A stretch of DNA of 64,000 nt from Pseudonocardia sp. HH130629-09 (GTDB lineage: Bacteria > Actinomycetota > Actinomycetes > Mycobacteriales > Pseudonocardiaceae): contig NZ_CP011868.1 of assembly GCF_001294645.1 (NCBI RefSeq), forward strand, positions 5,952,001 through 6,016,000, written 5' to 3'. The position numbers and the translations under genes were made by a program. Shown here piece by piece: positions 7,984-15,386 of this stretch. Each line of letters opens with the position of its first letter. The stretch's first letter is position 1. The notes beneath the pieces are model-generated. The model was given only the letters and a program-made list of their open reading frames with translations. It was not told where the DNA came from and did not search any database.

Positions 7984-9000
7984 ATGTACTCGAAGAACGG
8001 TGAGTCCTACTTCATCGTGGACGCCCACGTGGCGCTGTGGGACGCGCGCCCGGAGAACCAGCGCAACATCCACGGCAAGCAGTTCATCGACTGCTTCTAC
8101 GACTACCACCGCAACCTCAGCCCGGAGTCCGAGGTGTGGCCCTACGAGGACTACCTCTACCAGGGCGGCGAGCGGCTGATGAAGGACCTGTTCGCCGAGG
8201 GCCACGTCGACCACGCCGTCTTCCAGCCCGCGTACCTGGGCGAGTTCTACGCCAACGGGTTCGGCCAGACCGAGGAGGCGTTCGCCCTCGCCCAGGCCCA
8301 CCCGGACAAGCTGACCTACAACCACCACTGGGACCCGCGCAACGGTGAGCAGGGCCTGCGGCAGCTGCGCGAGGACGCGAAGCGCTTCGGGCTCAAGGGC
8401 GTGAAGCTCTACACCGCGGAGTGGCACGGCGAGTCCCGCGGCTGGAAGCTCGACGACCACTGGTCCTACAAGTACCTCGAGGCGGCCCAGGAGCTGGGCA
8501 TCCGCAACGTCCACATCCACAAGGGCCCCACCATCCGCCCGCTCGACCGCGACGCGTTCGACGTCGCCGACGTGGACAAGGTCGCCACCGACTTCACCGA
8601 CCTGAACTTCGTCGTCGAGCACTGCGGCCTGCCGCGGCTGGAGGACTTCTGCTGGATCGCCACCCAGGAGCCGAACGTGCACGCCGGTCTGGCCGTCGCG
8701 ATGCCGTTCATCCACACCCGGCCCAAGTACTTCGGCCAGATCCTCGGCGAGCTCCTGTACTGGCTGGGCGAGGACCGCATCCAGTTCTCCAGCGACTACG
8801 CCATCTGGAGCCCGCGCTGGCTGGTCGAGCGCTTCGTGGACTTCCAGATCCCCGACGAGCTGTCCGAGTACGCGCCGCTGACCACCGCCCAGAAGAAGAA
8901 GATCCTGGGACTCAACGCCGCGACGATGTACGACATCGAGGTCCCCGCCGAGCTGGCGCTCCGCGAGGAGAGCCCGCAGGAAGTGCCGGTGGCCTCGTGA
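7984..9000 (+). CDS. amidohydrolase family protein of the propane/butane monooxygenase type cluster
   Basis: This 338-residue TIM-barrel protein belongs to the amidohydrolase-2 family usually encoded directly after soluble diiron monooxygenase (prm/mim) genes in Rhodococcus, Mycobacterium and Pseudonocardia. Only part of the usual metal set is visible: the N-terminal motif reads VDAHVALWD, with one His in place of H-x-H. Later it has NVHIHKGPT, VVEHCGLPRLEDF and FSSDYAIWSP. Its role in monooxygenase systems is probably accessory (maturation or downstream metabolism). The ATG at 7984 follows GAGAGGGACGACG. The stop overlaps the GTG of the DUF59 gene, indicating coupling. No monooxygenase subunits are present upstream. 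Confidence 0.85.
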   Translation: MYSKNGESYFIVDAHVALWDARPENQRNIHGKQFIDCFYDYHRNLSPESEVWPYEDYLYQGGERLMKDLFAEGHVDHAVFQPAYLGEFYANGFGQTEEAFALAQAHPDKLTYNHHWDPRNGEQGLRQLREDAKRFGLKGVKLYTAEWHGESRGWKLDDHWSYKYLEAAQELGIRNVHIHKGPTIRPLDRDAFDVADVDKVATDFTDLNFVVEHCGLPRLEDFCWIATQEPNVHAGLAVAMPFIHTRPKYFGQILGELLYWLGEDRIQFSSDYAIWSPRWLVERFVDFQIPDELSEYAPLTTAQKKKILGLNAATMYDIEVPAELALREESPQEVPVAS

Positions 9001-9735
9001 GCGCGCCGGCCCTGACCGCGCACGCGACGCGGGCCGAGCAGGCCCGGCGGGCGCTCGACGCCGTCGTCGACCCGGAGCTGGACGAGCCGATCACCGACCT
9101 GGAGTTCGTGCGGACCCTCGACGTCGACGGCGGCCGGGTCACCGTGCACCTGCGGCTGCCCACCGCGTTCTGCGCGCCGAACTTCGCCTACCTGATGTGC
9201 TCCGACGCCAAGGACGTGCTGACGGGCGCTGGACTGGACGACCGCGGTGACCGTCGAGCTCGACGACCACCACGACTCCGACCTCATCAACGCCGGGCTG
9301 GCCGCCGATGCCGGCTACAAGGGCACCTTCCGCCACGAGGCCGACTCCGACCTCGACGAGCTGCGGGTCACCTTCCAGCGCAAGGCGCACGCCGCCGCGA
9401 TGGAGCGCTCGCTGACCGGGCTGCTGCGCCGCGACCCGGACCGGGCGCTGGAGACGCTGCACGGCGTCACCCTGGCCGACCTGCCGGCGGGCCCGACCAC
9501 CGACGCGCTGCTGCGTCGCCGCGCCACGCTCGGGCTGGGCACCGCGGGGCCCCTGCCGGTCCTGGTCGGGCACGACGGCGTCCCGTACCCGGCCGAGCAG
9601 GTCCCGCTGAAGCTGCGGATGGCCCGCTCGGTGCGGATCTCGATCGAGGGCAACGCCCACTTCTGCCGGGGGCTGCTGAAGACCCGCTACCCGGAGTCCG
9701 TCTCCGGGGACACCACGAAGGGAACCCGTCCGTGA
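8997..9735 (+). pseudogene. DUF59/MIP18-like metal-sulfur assembly protein, frameshifted
   Basis: DUF59 proteins help assemble metal or Fe-S centres; this one accompanies monooxygenase clusters. The first half (GTG 8997) holds the DUF59 core: DAVVDPELDEPITDLEFVRT and PTAFCAPNFAYLMCSDAKDV, with the conserved Cys. The second half continues in another frame from about 9230 with DWTTAVTVELDDHHDSDLIN and runs to the stop at 9733-9735. The DNA carries one surplus base (or lacks two) near 9225-9235, in a GC-rich stretch. The C-terminal half looks fully conserved, so a base-call error is as likely as real decay. The stop overlaps the next GTG by 2 bp, keeping operon structure. Confidence 0.75.
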
Positions 9736-10757
9736 GAGCAGTACAGGTCGTCGGCTACCACCGGCCGATGGAGCTGACCGAGGTCGCGAAGCCGGAGGTC
9801 GCCGACCCGTTCGACGTCGTCGTGCGGATCGGCGGGGCGGGCGTGTGCCGCACCGACCTGCACGTCCTCGAGGGCCAGTGGGCGGAGAAGTCACAGGTCG
9901 CGCTGCCGTACACGATCGGCCACGAGAACGCGGGCTGGGTCGAGTCGGTCGGCTCCGCGGTGACCCACGTCCGCGAGGGCGACGGGGTCATCCTGCACCC
10001 GCTCGCCACCTGCGGGCTGTGCCGCGCCTGCCGCTCCGGCGACGACGTGCACTGCACCGCCTCGGCGTTCCCGGGCATCGACACCCACGGCGGGTACGCC
10101 GAGTACCTGCGCACCTCGGCGCGCAGCGTGGTCAAGCTCGACCCGTCGCTGCAGCCGGCCGACGTCGCCGCGCTCGTCGACGCCGGGCTCACCGCCTACC
10201 ACGCGGCCGCCAAGGCGTCGCGGCGTCTCGGCCCGCGCGACACCTGCGTCGTCATCGGTGCGGGCGGGCTCGGCCACATCGGCATCCAGGTGCTCAAGGC
10301 GCTGACCCCGGCCCGGCTGGTCGTGCTCGACCGCAACCCGGACGCGGTGAAGCTGGCGTTGGAGGTCGGCGCCGACGACGGCATCGTCGCCGACGGCGGC
10401 CAGGTCGACGAGGTCCTGTCGCGCACCGGCGGGAACGGCGCCGAGGCCGTCATCGACTTCGTCGGAGAGGGCGGCTCCACCGCGCAGGGCCTGGCGATGA
10501 CCCGGCGCGCCGGGGACTACCACGTCGTCGGCTACGGCGAGAACGTCGACGTCCCGACGATCGACCTGATCTCGGCCGAGGTGAACGTGGTCGGCAACCT
10601 GGTCGGATCCTACAACGACCTGTGCGACCTGATGGAGCTGGCCGGGCGCGGACGGGTCACGCTGCACACCACGAAGTACGCCCTGGACGACTTCCAGTCC
10701 GCGCTCGACGACCTCGACGCGGGGAAGGTCAGGGGACGCGCCATCCTGGTGCCCTGA
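9732..10757 (+). CDS. zinc-dependent NAD(P) alcohol dehydrogenase
   Basis: This 341-residue medium-chain dehydrogenase oxidises an alcohol to aldehyde or ketone. Catalytic-zinc ligands appear as GVCRTDLH and GHENAG. The structural-zinc lobe is CGLCRACRSGDDVHC, and the Rossmann motif is GAGGLGHIG followed by an acidic residue (VVLDRN), which favours NAD+. In propane monooxygenase clusters the equivalent enzyme oxidises the alcohol produced by the monooxygenase. The GTG at 9732 overlaps the stop of the DUF59 gene. A strong hairpin and two copies of the dispersed palindrome follow the stop. Confidence 0.9.
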   Translation: MRAVQVVGYHRPMELTEVAKPEVADPFDVVVRIGGAGVCRTDLHVLEGQWAEKSQVALPYTIGHENAGWVESVGSAVTHVREGDGVILHPLATCGLCRACRSGDDVHCTASAFPGIDTHGGYAEYLRTSARSVVKLDPSLQPADVAALVDAGLTAYHAAAKASRRLGPRDTCVVIGAGGLGHIGIQVLKALTPARLVVLDRNPDAVKLALEVGADDGIVADGGQVDEVLSRTGGNGAEAVIDFVGEGGSTAQGLAMTRRAGDYHVVGYGENVDVPTIDLISAEVNVVGNLVGSYNDLCDLMELAGRGRVTLHTTKYALDDFQSALDDLDAGKVRGRAILVP

Positions 10758-10783
10758 CCTGCTGGTCCGCCCGCGGTCCCGTT

Positions 10784-10824
10784 CACGACGGCCCGTACCG
10801 GTGACGCCGGTGCGGGCCGTCGTG
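10784..10824. terminator. long hairpin between alcohol dehydrogenase and marR
   Basis: Arms 10784-10801 and 10807-10824 pair over 18 bp with one mismatch around a 5-nt loop, 26 bp past the dehydrogenase stop. The last base of the hairpin is the first base of a dispersed GCGTTCCGCGGAACGC palindrome. Confidence 0.65.
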
Positions 10825-10874
10825 CGTTCCGCGGAACGCGGTGTCACGCCTGCGGTCCGCGTTCCGCGGAACGC
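10824..10874. repeat. two copies of dispersed 16-bp palindrome
   Basis: GCGTTCCGCGGAACGC occurs at 10824-10839 and 10859-10874, spaced 35 bp, between the convergent alcohol dehydrogenase and marR genes. Both are followed by GGTG. These are two of the seven copies in the window. Confidence 0.85.
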
Positions 10875-10940
10875 GGTGGGCGGACGTCGCGGGGACCGGG
10901 GGGCGGCCGCGGACCGGGATCGGCCGGTGTCGCGGGCCGG

Positions 10941-11402
10941 TCAGGCGGGGGCCCGGCCGTCGAGCCGGGCCTGCACGGCGGCGGTGATCCGGGCGAGCGC
11001 GGTCACGTCGTCGTCGGAGAAGGCGTCGAAGACCAGCTCCCGCACGGTCTCCACGTGCCCGGGCGCCGCGGCCTCGATCGCCGCCCGGCCCGCTCCGGTG
11101 AGCACGACGTAGTTGCCGCGGCCGTCGTCGTCGCACTCCTCGCGGGCGACCAGGCCGCGCTTCTGCATCCGCGCGAGGTGGTGCGACAGCCGGCTCTTCT
11201 CCCAGTCCAGCAGGCCCGCCAGCTCCATCGCGCGGCACCGCTCGTCGGGCCGGTCGGTCAGCGCGACGAGCACGTCGAAGTCCGCGAGCGAGAGCCCCGA
11301 GTCCGCCTGCAGTCGCCGGTGCAGCTCGGCGTGCAACCGCGCCTGCATCCGGAGCAGCCCTCGCCAGGCCGCCTGTTCGCGCTCGTCCAGCCACCGTGTC
11401 AC
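10941..11402 (-). CDS. MarR-family transcriptional regulator
   Basis: This regulator of ~153 residues has the MarR winged helix: GLSLADFDVLVALTDRPDER, then MELAGLLDWEKSRLSHHLAR (recognition helix) and the wing with EECDDDGRGNYVVLTGAG. It probably represses the divergent flavin-monooxygenase operon; an inverted repeat lies between them. The GTG at 11402 (VTRWLDEREQAAW) was chosen because MarR homologues begin just before W-L-x-x-x-E-Q-x-A-W. In-frame ATGs 30 bp or more upstream would run through the putative operator. The ligand cannot be predicted. Confidence 0.85.
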   Translation of the reverse strand: MTRWLDEREQAAWRGLLRMQARLHAELHRRLQADSGLSLADFDVLVALTDRPDERCRAMELAGLLDWEKSRLSHHLARMQKRGLVAREECDDDGRGNYVVLTGAGRAAIEAAAPGHVETVRELVFDAFSDDDVTALARITAAVQARLDGRAPA

Positions 11403-11420
11403 GGCTGCAGGGTACCGGAA

Positions 11421-11472
11421 TAGTTGACGCATCATCCATGTTGGTGCAGGATGTAGATGACGGATCAACTAC
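11421..11472. promoter_or_regulatory. inverted repeat TAGTTGA...TCAACTA, likely MarR operator
   Basis: TAGTTGACGCATCATC (from 11421) recurs inverted as a near match ending in GATCAACTA (about 11464-11472). The element fills the divergent promoter region between marR and the luciferase-like monooxygenase gene. It is AT-richer than its surroundings, as operators often are. Confidence 0.5.
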
Positions 11473-11483
11473 TGGAGGAAGCC

Positions 11484-12593
11484 GTGCAGTTCGGAGTCTT
11501 CTCGGTCAGCGACATCACGCCGGACCCGACGATCGGCGCCACCCCGACCGAGGCGCAGCGCATTCAGGACGTCCTGACCATCGCTCGGCACGCCGAGCAG
11601 GTCGGTCTCGACGTCTTCGCCCTCGGCGAGCACCACAACCCGCCGTTCTTCTCCTCGTCGCCGACGACCACGCTCGGCTACCTCGCGGGTGTCACCAGCA
11701 CCCTGCAGCTGTCCACCGCGACCACGCTGATCACCACGAACGACCCGGTGAAGATCGCCGAGGACTTCGCGATGCTGCAGCACGTGGCGGGCGGGCGCGT
11801 CGACCTGACGCTCGGGCGCGGCAACACCGGCCCGGTCTACCCGTGGTTCGGTCAGGACATCCGGCAGGGGATCAACCTCGCGATCGAGAACTACGCACTG
11901 CTCCGGAAGCTCTGGGACACCGAGGTCGTCGACTGGGAGGGGCGCTTCCGCACCCCGCTGCAGGGCTTCACCTCGACCCCGCGCCCGCTCGACGGCGTCG
12001 CGCCGTTCGTCTGGCACGGCTCGATCCGCAGCCCCGAGATCGCCGAGCAGGCCGCGTACTACGGCGACGGCTTCTTCCACAACCACATCTTCTGGCCCGC
12101 GTCGCACACCAAGCGGATGGTCGAGTTCTACCGGAAGCGCTGGGAGCACCACGGTCACGGACCGGCCGACCGCGCGATCGTCGGCCTCGGTGGACAGGTG
12201 TTCATGCGTCGCAACAGCCAGGACGCGGTGCGGGAGTTCCGGCCCTACTTCGACAACGCCCCGGTCTACGGGCACGGGCCCTCGCTGGAGGACTTCACCC
12301 GTGAGACCCCGCTGACCGTCGGCAGCCCGCAGCAGGTCATCGAGCGCACCCTCGGTTTCCGCGAGTACGTCGGCGACTACCAGCGCCAGATGTTCCTCAT
12401 CGACCACGCGGGCCTGCCGCTGAAGACCGTGCTGGAGCAGCTCGACCTGCTGGGCGAGGAGGTCGTGCCGGTGCTGCGCAAGGAGTTCGCCGCGCTGCGT
12501 GCGCCCGGGGTCCCGGACGCGCCGACCCACGCCTCGCTGGTCGCCGCCCGCGCGCAGGAGAAGAGCACGCAGGAGAAGCAGGAGGTCGCGTGA
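11484..12593 (+). CDS. LLM-class flavin-dependent monooxygenase
   Basis: This 369-residue luciferase-like protein begins FGVFSVSDITPDP and contains DVFALGEHHNPPFFSSSP, the flavin-pocket region TATTLITTNDPVKIAEDFAM and GRGNTGPVYPWF, all typical of FMNH2-using monooxygenases. It is followed immediately by an FMN reductase, so the pair forms a two-component oxygenase. The GTG at 11484 sits 6 nt after GGAGGAA and was preferred to the ATG at 11457, which lies inside the operator. The substrate is unknown; the next VOC protein suggests a small organic or aromatic compound. Confidence 0.88.
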   Translation: MQFGVFSVSDITPDPTIGATPTEAQRIQDVLTIARHAEQVGLDVFALGEHHNPPFFSSSPTTTLGYLAGVTSTLQLSTATTLITTNDPVKIAEDFAMLQHVAGGRVDLTLGRGNTGPVYPWFGQDIRQGINLAIENYALLRKLWDTEVVDWEGRFRTPLQGFTSTPRPLDGVAPFVWHGSIRSPEIAEQAAYYGDGFFHNHIFWPASHTKRMVEFYRKRWEHHGHGPADRAIVGLGGQVFMRRNSQDAVREFRPYFDNAPVYGHGPSLEDFTRETPLTVGSPQQVIERTLGFREYVGDYQRQMFLIDHAGLPLKTVLEQLDLLGEEVVPVLRKEFAALRAPGVPDAPTHASLVAARAQEKSTQEKQEVA

Positions 12594-13204
12594 TGACCAC
12601 ACGCAGGATCGTCGTGCTCAGCGCCGGGTTGTCGACGCCGTCGTCGACCCGGCTGCTGGCCGACCGGCTCGCCGCCGCGGTCACGACCGCCCTGGCCGAC
12701 CGGGGCGAGCAGGCCGAGGTGCAGGTCGTGGAGCTGCGCGAGCACGCCCGCGACCTTGCCGACCACCTGGTCGCCGGCTTCCCGAACACCGCGCTGGCGC
12801 CGGTGCTGGAGTCCGTGGCCGCCGCGGACGCGGTCGTCGCCGTGACGCCGATCTTCTCGGCGTCCTACAGCGGCCTGTTCAAGACCTTCGTCGACGTGCT
12901 GGACCGCGACGCGCTCACCGGCACCCCGGTGCTGCTCGCCGCGACCGGCGGCACGGCGCGGCACTCGCTGGCGCTGGAGCACGCGATGCGCCCGCTGTTC
13001 GCGTACCTGCGGGCGGCGACCGTGCCGACCGCGGTGTTCGCCGCGCCCGAGGACTGGGGCGCGACCGAGGTGGGCACCACACTGGAGAGCCGCGTCGAGC
13101 GGGCCGCCGGTGAGCTGGCGGCCGCCGTCGCGGCCCGGCCCGCCGCCACCCGCACCGACGCCTTCGACGACGTTCCCGACTTCACCGCACTGCTGAAGGG
13201 TTGA
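12593..13204 (+). CDS. FMN reductase (CE1759 type)
   Basis: This 203-residue flavodoxin-like NAD(P)H:FMN reductase supplies reduced flavin to the upstream monooxygenase. Visible motifs are the N-terminal phosphate-binding loop SAGLSTPSSTRLLADRL, VVAVTPIFSASYSGLFKTF and LLAATGGTARHSLALEHAMR. All are characteristic of the corynebacterial CE1759 subfamily that travels with luciferase-like oxygenases. The ATG at 12593 overlaps the preceding stop (TGATG), and GGAGG precedes it, so the two are translationally coupled. Confidence 0.87.
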   Translation: MTTRRIVVLSAGLSTPSSTRLLADRLAAAVTTALADRGEQAEVQVVELREHARDLADHLVAGFPNTALAPVLESVAAADAVVAVTPIFSASYSGLFKTFVDVLDRDALTGTPVLLAATGGTARHSLALEHAMRPLFAYLRAATVPTAVFAAPEDWGATEVGTTLESRVERAAGELAAAVAARPAATRTDAFDDVPDFTALLKG

Positions 13205-13209
13205 CCACG

Positions 13210-13749
13210 ATGACCGAGACCAGCAGCTCCACCGACACCCCGACCGGCACCGCGACCGGCACCGACACCGCGGCCCTCGACGCCGCGCGCGACCGGATCC
13301 GCGCCGCCCACCTGAAGCCGGCGGGACAGCGGCCGGCCTCGACCGCCCGCGGGCTGCACCACACCGCCCTGGTGAGCTCGGACGTCGAGCGGACCGTGCG
13401 CTTCTACCAGGACGTGCTGGGCTTCCCGCTCACCGAGCTGATCGAGAACCGGGACTACCCCGGGTCCTCGCACTTCTTCTTCGACATCGGCAACGGGAAC
13501 CTGCTCGCGTTCTTCGACTTCCCGGGCCTCGACGTCGGCCCCTACGCCGAGGTCCTCGGCGGGCTGCACCACATGGCGATCAGCGTCGAGCCGCAGCGCT
13601 GGGACGAGCTGGTCGCCCGGCTCACCGAGGCCGGGGTGGAGCACGAGGTGCACTCGGGCGTCTCGGTCTACTTCCGCGACCCCGACGGCGCCCGCATCGA
13701 GCTCATCGCCGACCCACTGGGGGAGATGTACGGCCAGCACGTGCTCTGA
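13210..13749 (+). CDS. VOC-fold protein (glyoxalase/extradiol dioxygenase-like)
   Basis: This 179-residue protein has a ~45-residue Thr/Ala-rich N-terminal tail and one VOC domain made of two beta-alpha-beta-beta-beta modules. Candidate metal ligands are His in GLHHTALVSSDVE, His in LGGLHHMAISVE and Glu in DGARIELIADPLG. VOC enzymes include glyoxalases, extradiol ring-cleavage dioxygenases and resistance proteins. It begins 5 bp after the FMN reductase, so it probably acts on the product of the flavin monooxygenase. The ATG at 13210 was preferred to the TTG at 13201. Confidence 0.82.
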   Translation: MTETSSSTDTPTGTATGTDTAALDAARDRIRAAHLKPAGQRPASTARGLHHTALVSSDVERTVRFYQDVLGFPLTELIENRDYPGSSHFFFDIGNGNLLAFFDFPGLDVGPYAEVLGGLHHMAISVEPQRWDELVARLTEAGVEHEVHSGVSVYFRDPDGARIELIADPLGEMYGQHVL

Positions 13750-13795
13750 CACCTGCTCCGACACGTGCTCAGTCGCGTGCGCCGGGTGGGGCGCG

Positions 13796-14380
13796 TCACC
13801 GGCGCACGCTGACGTGGACGTGGTCGAAGTGCCCGCCGGTGGCGTCGGCGGGGTCGTAGACCCCGCCGCCGTCGTAGGGCCTGCCCCAGTTCTCCCGGCC
13901 CTCGCCGGAGTCCCCGGTGCCGCGGTACCAGATCCGGCCCTGCCAGATCACGTACCGGACCCGCAGCTCGGAGGCGTTCTCGCGCAGCCAGGTCGCGACC
14001 GCCCAGCCGTCCTCCAGGTCCTGCCCGGCGGGGAAGTCGCCGTAGCCGGCCGGGAACGCGTCGCACGCCCGTCCGGCGGGGTGGTCGCTCGACGGGTTCC
14101 ACGCATGTTCCGACCAGCAGGTGATCGCCCGTACCGGTGCCGACGGGCCGGGCTCGCCGAACCGCCCGACGAGGGCGTCGTGCAGGCGCAGCGCGGACGG
14201 GGTGAGACAGCCCGACGTCGTCGGGTCGGGCTGGTCGCACTGCTCCGGCGGCGGCGGGTCGACCAGGTCGCGCAGGTCGTCGGCGGTGAACCCGCGGCTC
14301 CCGGCGAACCACACGAGCCCGCCGACGAGCAGGGCCAGCACGAGGAGCACACCCAGAGCGGGGGCGATGCGGGTCTTCAC
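13796..14380 (-). CDS. membrane-anchored M15/ARB_07466-like domain protein
   Basis: This 194-residue protein has an N-terminal hydrophobic segment (ALGVLLVLALLVGGLVWFAG) acting as signal anchor and an extracellular domain. That domain has a conserved pattern resembling D-Ala-D-Ala peptidases: SSDHPAGRACDAFP and, at the end, HFDHVHVS. The His/Asp pattern could bind zinc. Cys residues (EQCDQPD, SGCL, ITCWSEH, RACDAF) suggest disulfides outside the cell. Catalysis on peptidoglycan is inferred, not shown. It is transcribed alone, divergently from the alpha/beta hydrolase. Confidence 0.7.
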   Translation of the reverse strand: MKTRIAPALGVLLVLALLVGGLVWFAGSRGFTADDLRDLVDPPPPEQCDQPDPTTSGCLTPSALRLHDALVGRFGEPGPSAPVRAITCWSEHAWNPSSDHPAGRACDAFPAGYGDFPAGQDLEDGWAVATWLRENASELRVRYVIWQGRIWYRGTGDSGEGRENWGRPYDGGGVYDPADATGGHFDHVHVSVRR

Positions 14381-14487
14381 CGGGGGTTCGTCCGTTCCGT
14401 CGGAGTCGGTTCCAGCCTACGGCGGTGACACCGGCCCGTGCGGCGGCCAGGATCGGCGGGGCACGTCCACCGAGCAGGGGAGCCGCC

Positions 14488-15321
14488 ATGTCGACCGCCG
14501 TCAGCACCGACCTGCTCGACCGGCCGGGTGCCCGCATCACCTTCGACGTGCGCGGCTCCGGCCCGCTGCTCGTCCTGGCCGGGTCGCCGATGGGCGCCGG
14601 ACCGTTCGGGCCGCTGGCGTCGCTGTTCGCCGACGACCACACCGTCGTCACGTTCGATCCGCGCGGTAGCGGTCGCAGCGTCGTCGAGGACCCGGACGCC
14701 GACTCCCCGGTGGCGGTGCGCGCCGCCGACCTCGCCGCGCTCGTCGAGCACCTCGGCGGGGGCCCGGCGACGGTGTTCGGGTCCAGCGGAGGCGCGGTCG
14801 TGGCACTCGCGCTCGCCCAGGAACGCCCGGATCTCGTCGGGACCGTCGTCGCGCACGAACCGCCGCTGGAGGAACTGCTGCCCGACGCCGCCGAGCGTCG
14901 GACCGCCACCGACGAGATCGTCCGCACCTACCGGGAACACGGCCCCGCCGCGGCCTGGGGGCTCTTCCTGGCCTCCGCCGGACTGCCGGTCGTGGCGCCC
15001 GAGGAGGTGCCCGAACGCACCGCCCTGCCCGCGGCGGGCGACGAGGCGACCGCCCGGCAGGTCGCCGACGAGCGGCACTTCTTCCTGCACGAGATGCACG
15101 AGACCGTGCGGTGGGCCCCCGACCTGGACCGGCTGCGCCACGCCCGGATCGCCGTCGGGATCGGCGACGCCTCGGCCGGGCAGCTGTGCGATCTGACCTC
15201 GCGGGCCCTCGCGGCCGGGCTGGGCCGCCCACCGGAGCCGTTCCCGGGCGGACACGTCGGGTTCGTCGAGGACGCGTCGGCGTTCGCGCGACGGCTGCGG
15301 GAGGTCCTGTCCCGCGCTTGA
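14488..15321 (+). CDS. alpha/beta hydrolase
   Basis: This 277-residue alpha/beta hydrolase has a nucleophile elbow VFGSSGGAVVAL, an oxyanion region VLAGSPMGAGPF after the first strands, a FDPRGSGRS loop, and the catalytic His in FPGGHVGFVED near the C-terminus. The acid is probably the Asp in VGIGDASAG. Family members with this pattern are generic esterases or hydrolases. The ATG at 14488 follows GAGCAGGGGAGCC. It stands alone and is convergent with the next membrane protein. Confidence 0.85.
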   Translation: MSTAVSTDLLDRPGARITFDVRGSGPLLVLAGSPMGAGPFGPLASLFADDHTVVTFDPRGSGRSVVEDPDADSPVAVRAADLAALVEHLGGGPATVFGSSGGAVVALALAQERPDLVGTVVAHEPPLEELLPDAAERRTATDEIVRTYREHGPAAAWGLFLASAGLPVVAPEEVPERTALPAAGDEATARQVADERHFFLHEMHETVRWAPDLDRLRHARIAVGIGDASAGQLCDLTSRALAAGLGRPPEPFPGGHVGFVEDASAFARRLREVLSRA

Positions 15322-15386
15322 CAGCGGCTACGTCGCCTGCACCGACCCCACCGCCGTCGACCCACGGTTGGGCACGACGGACGACC

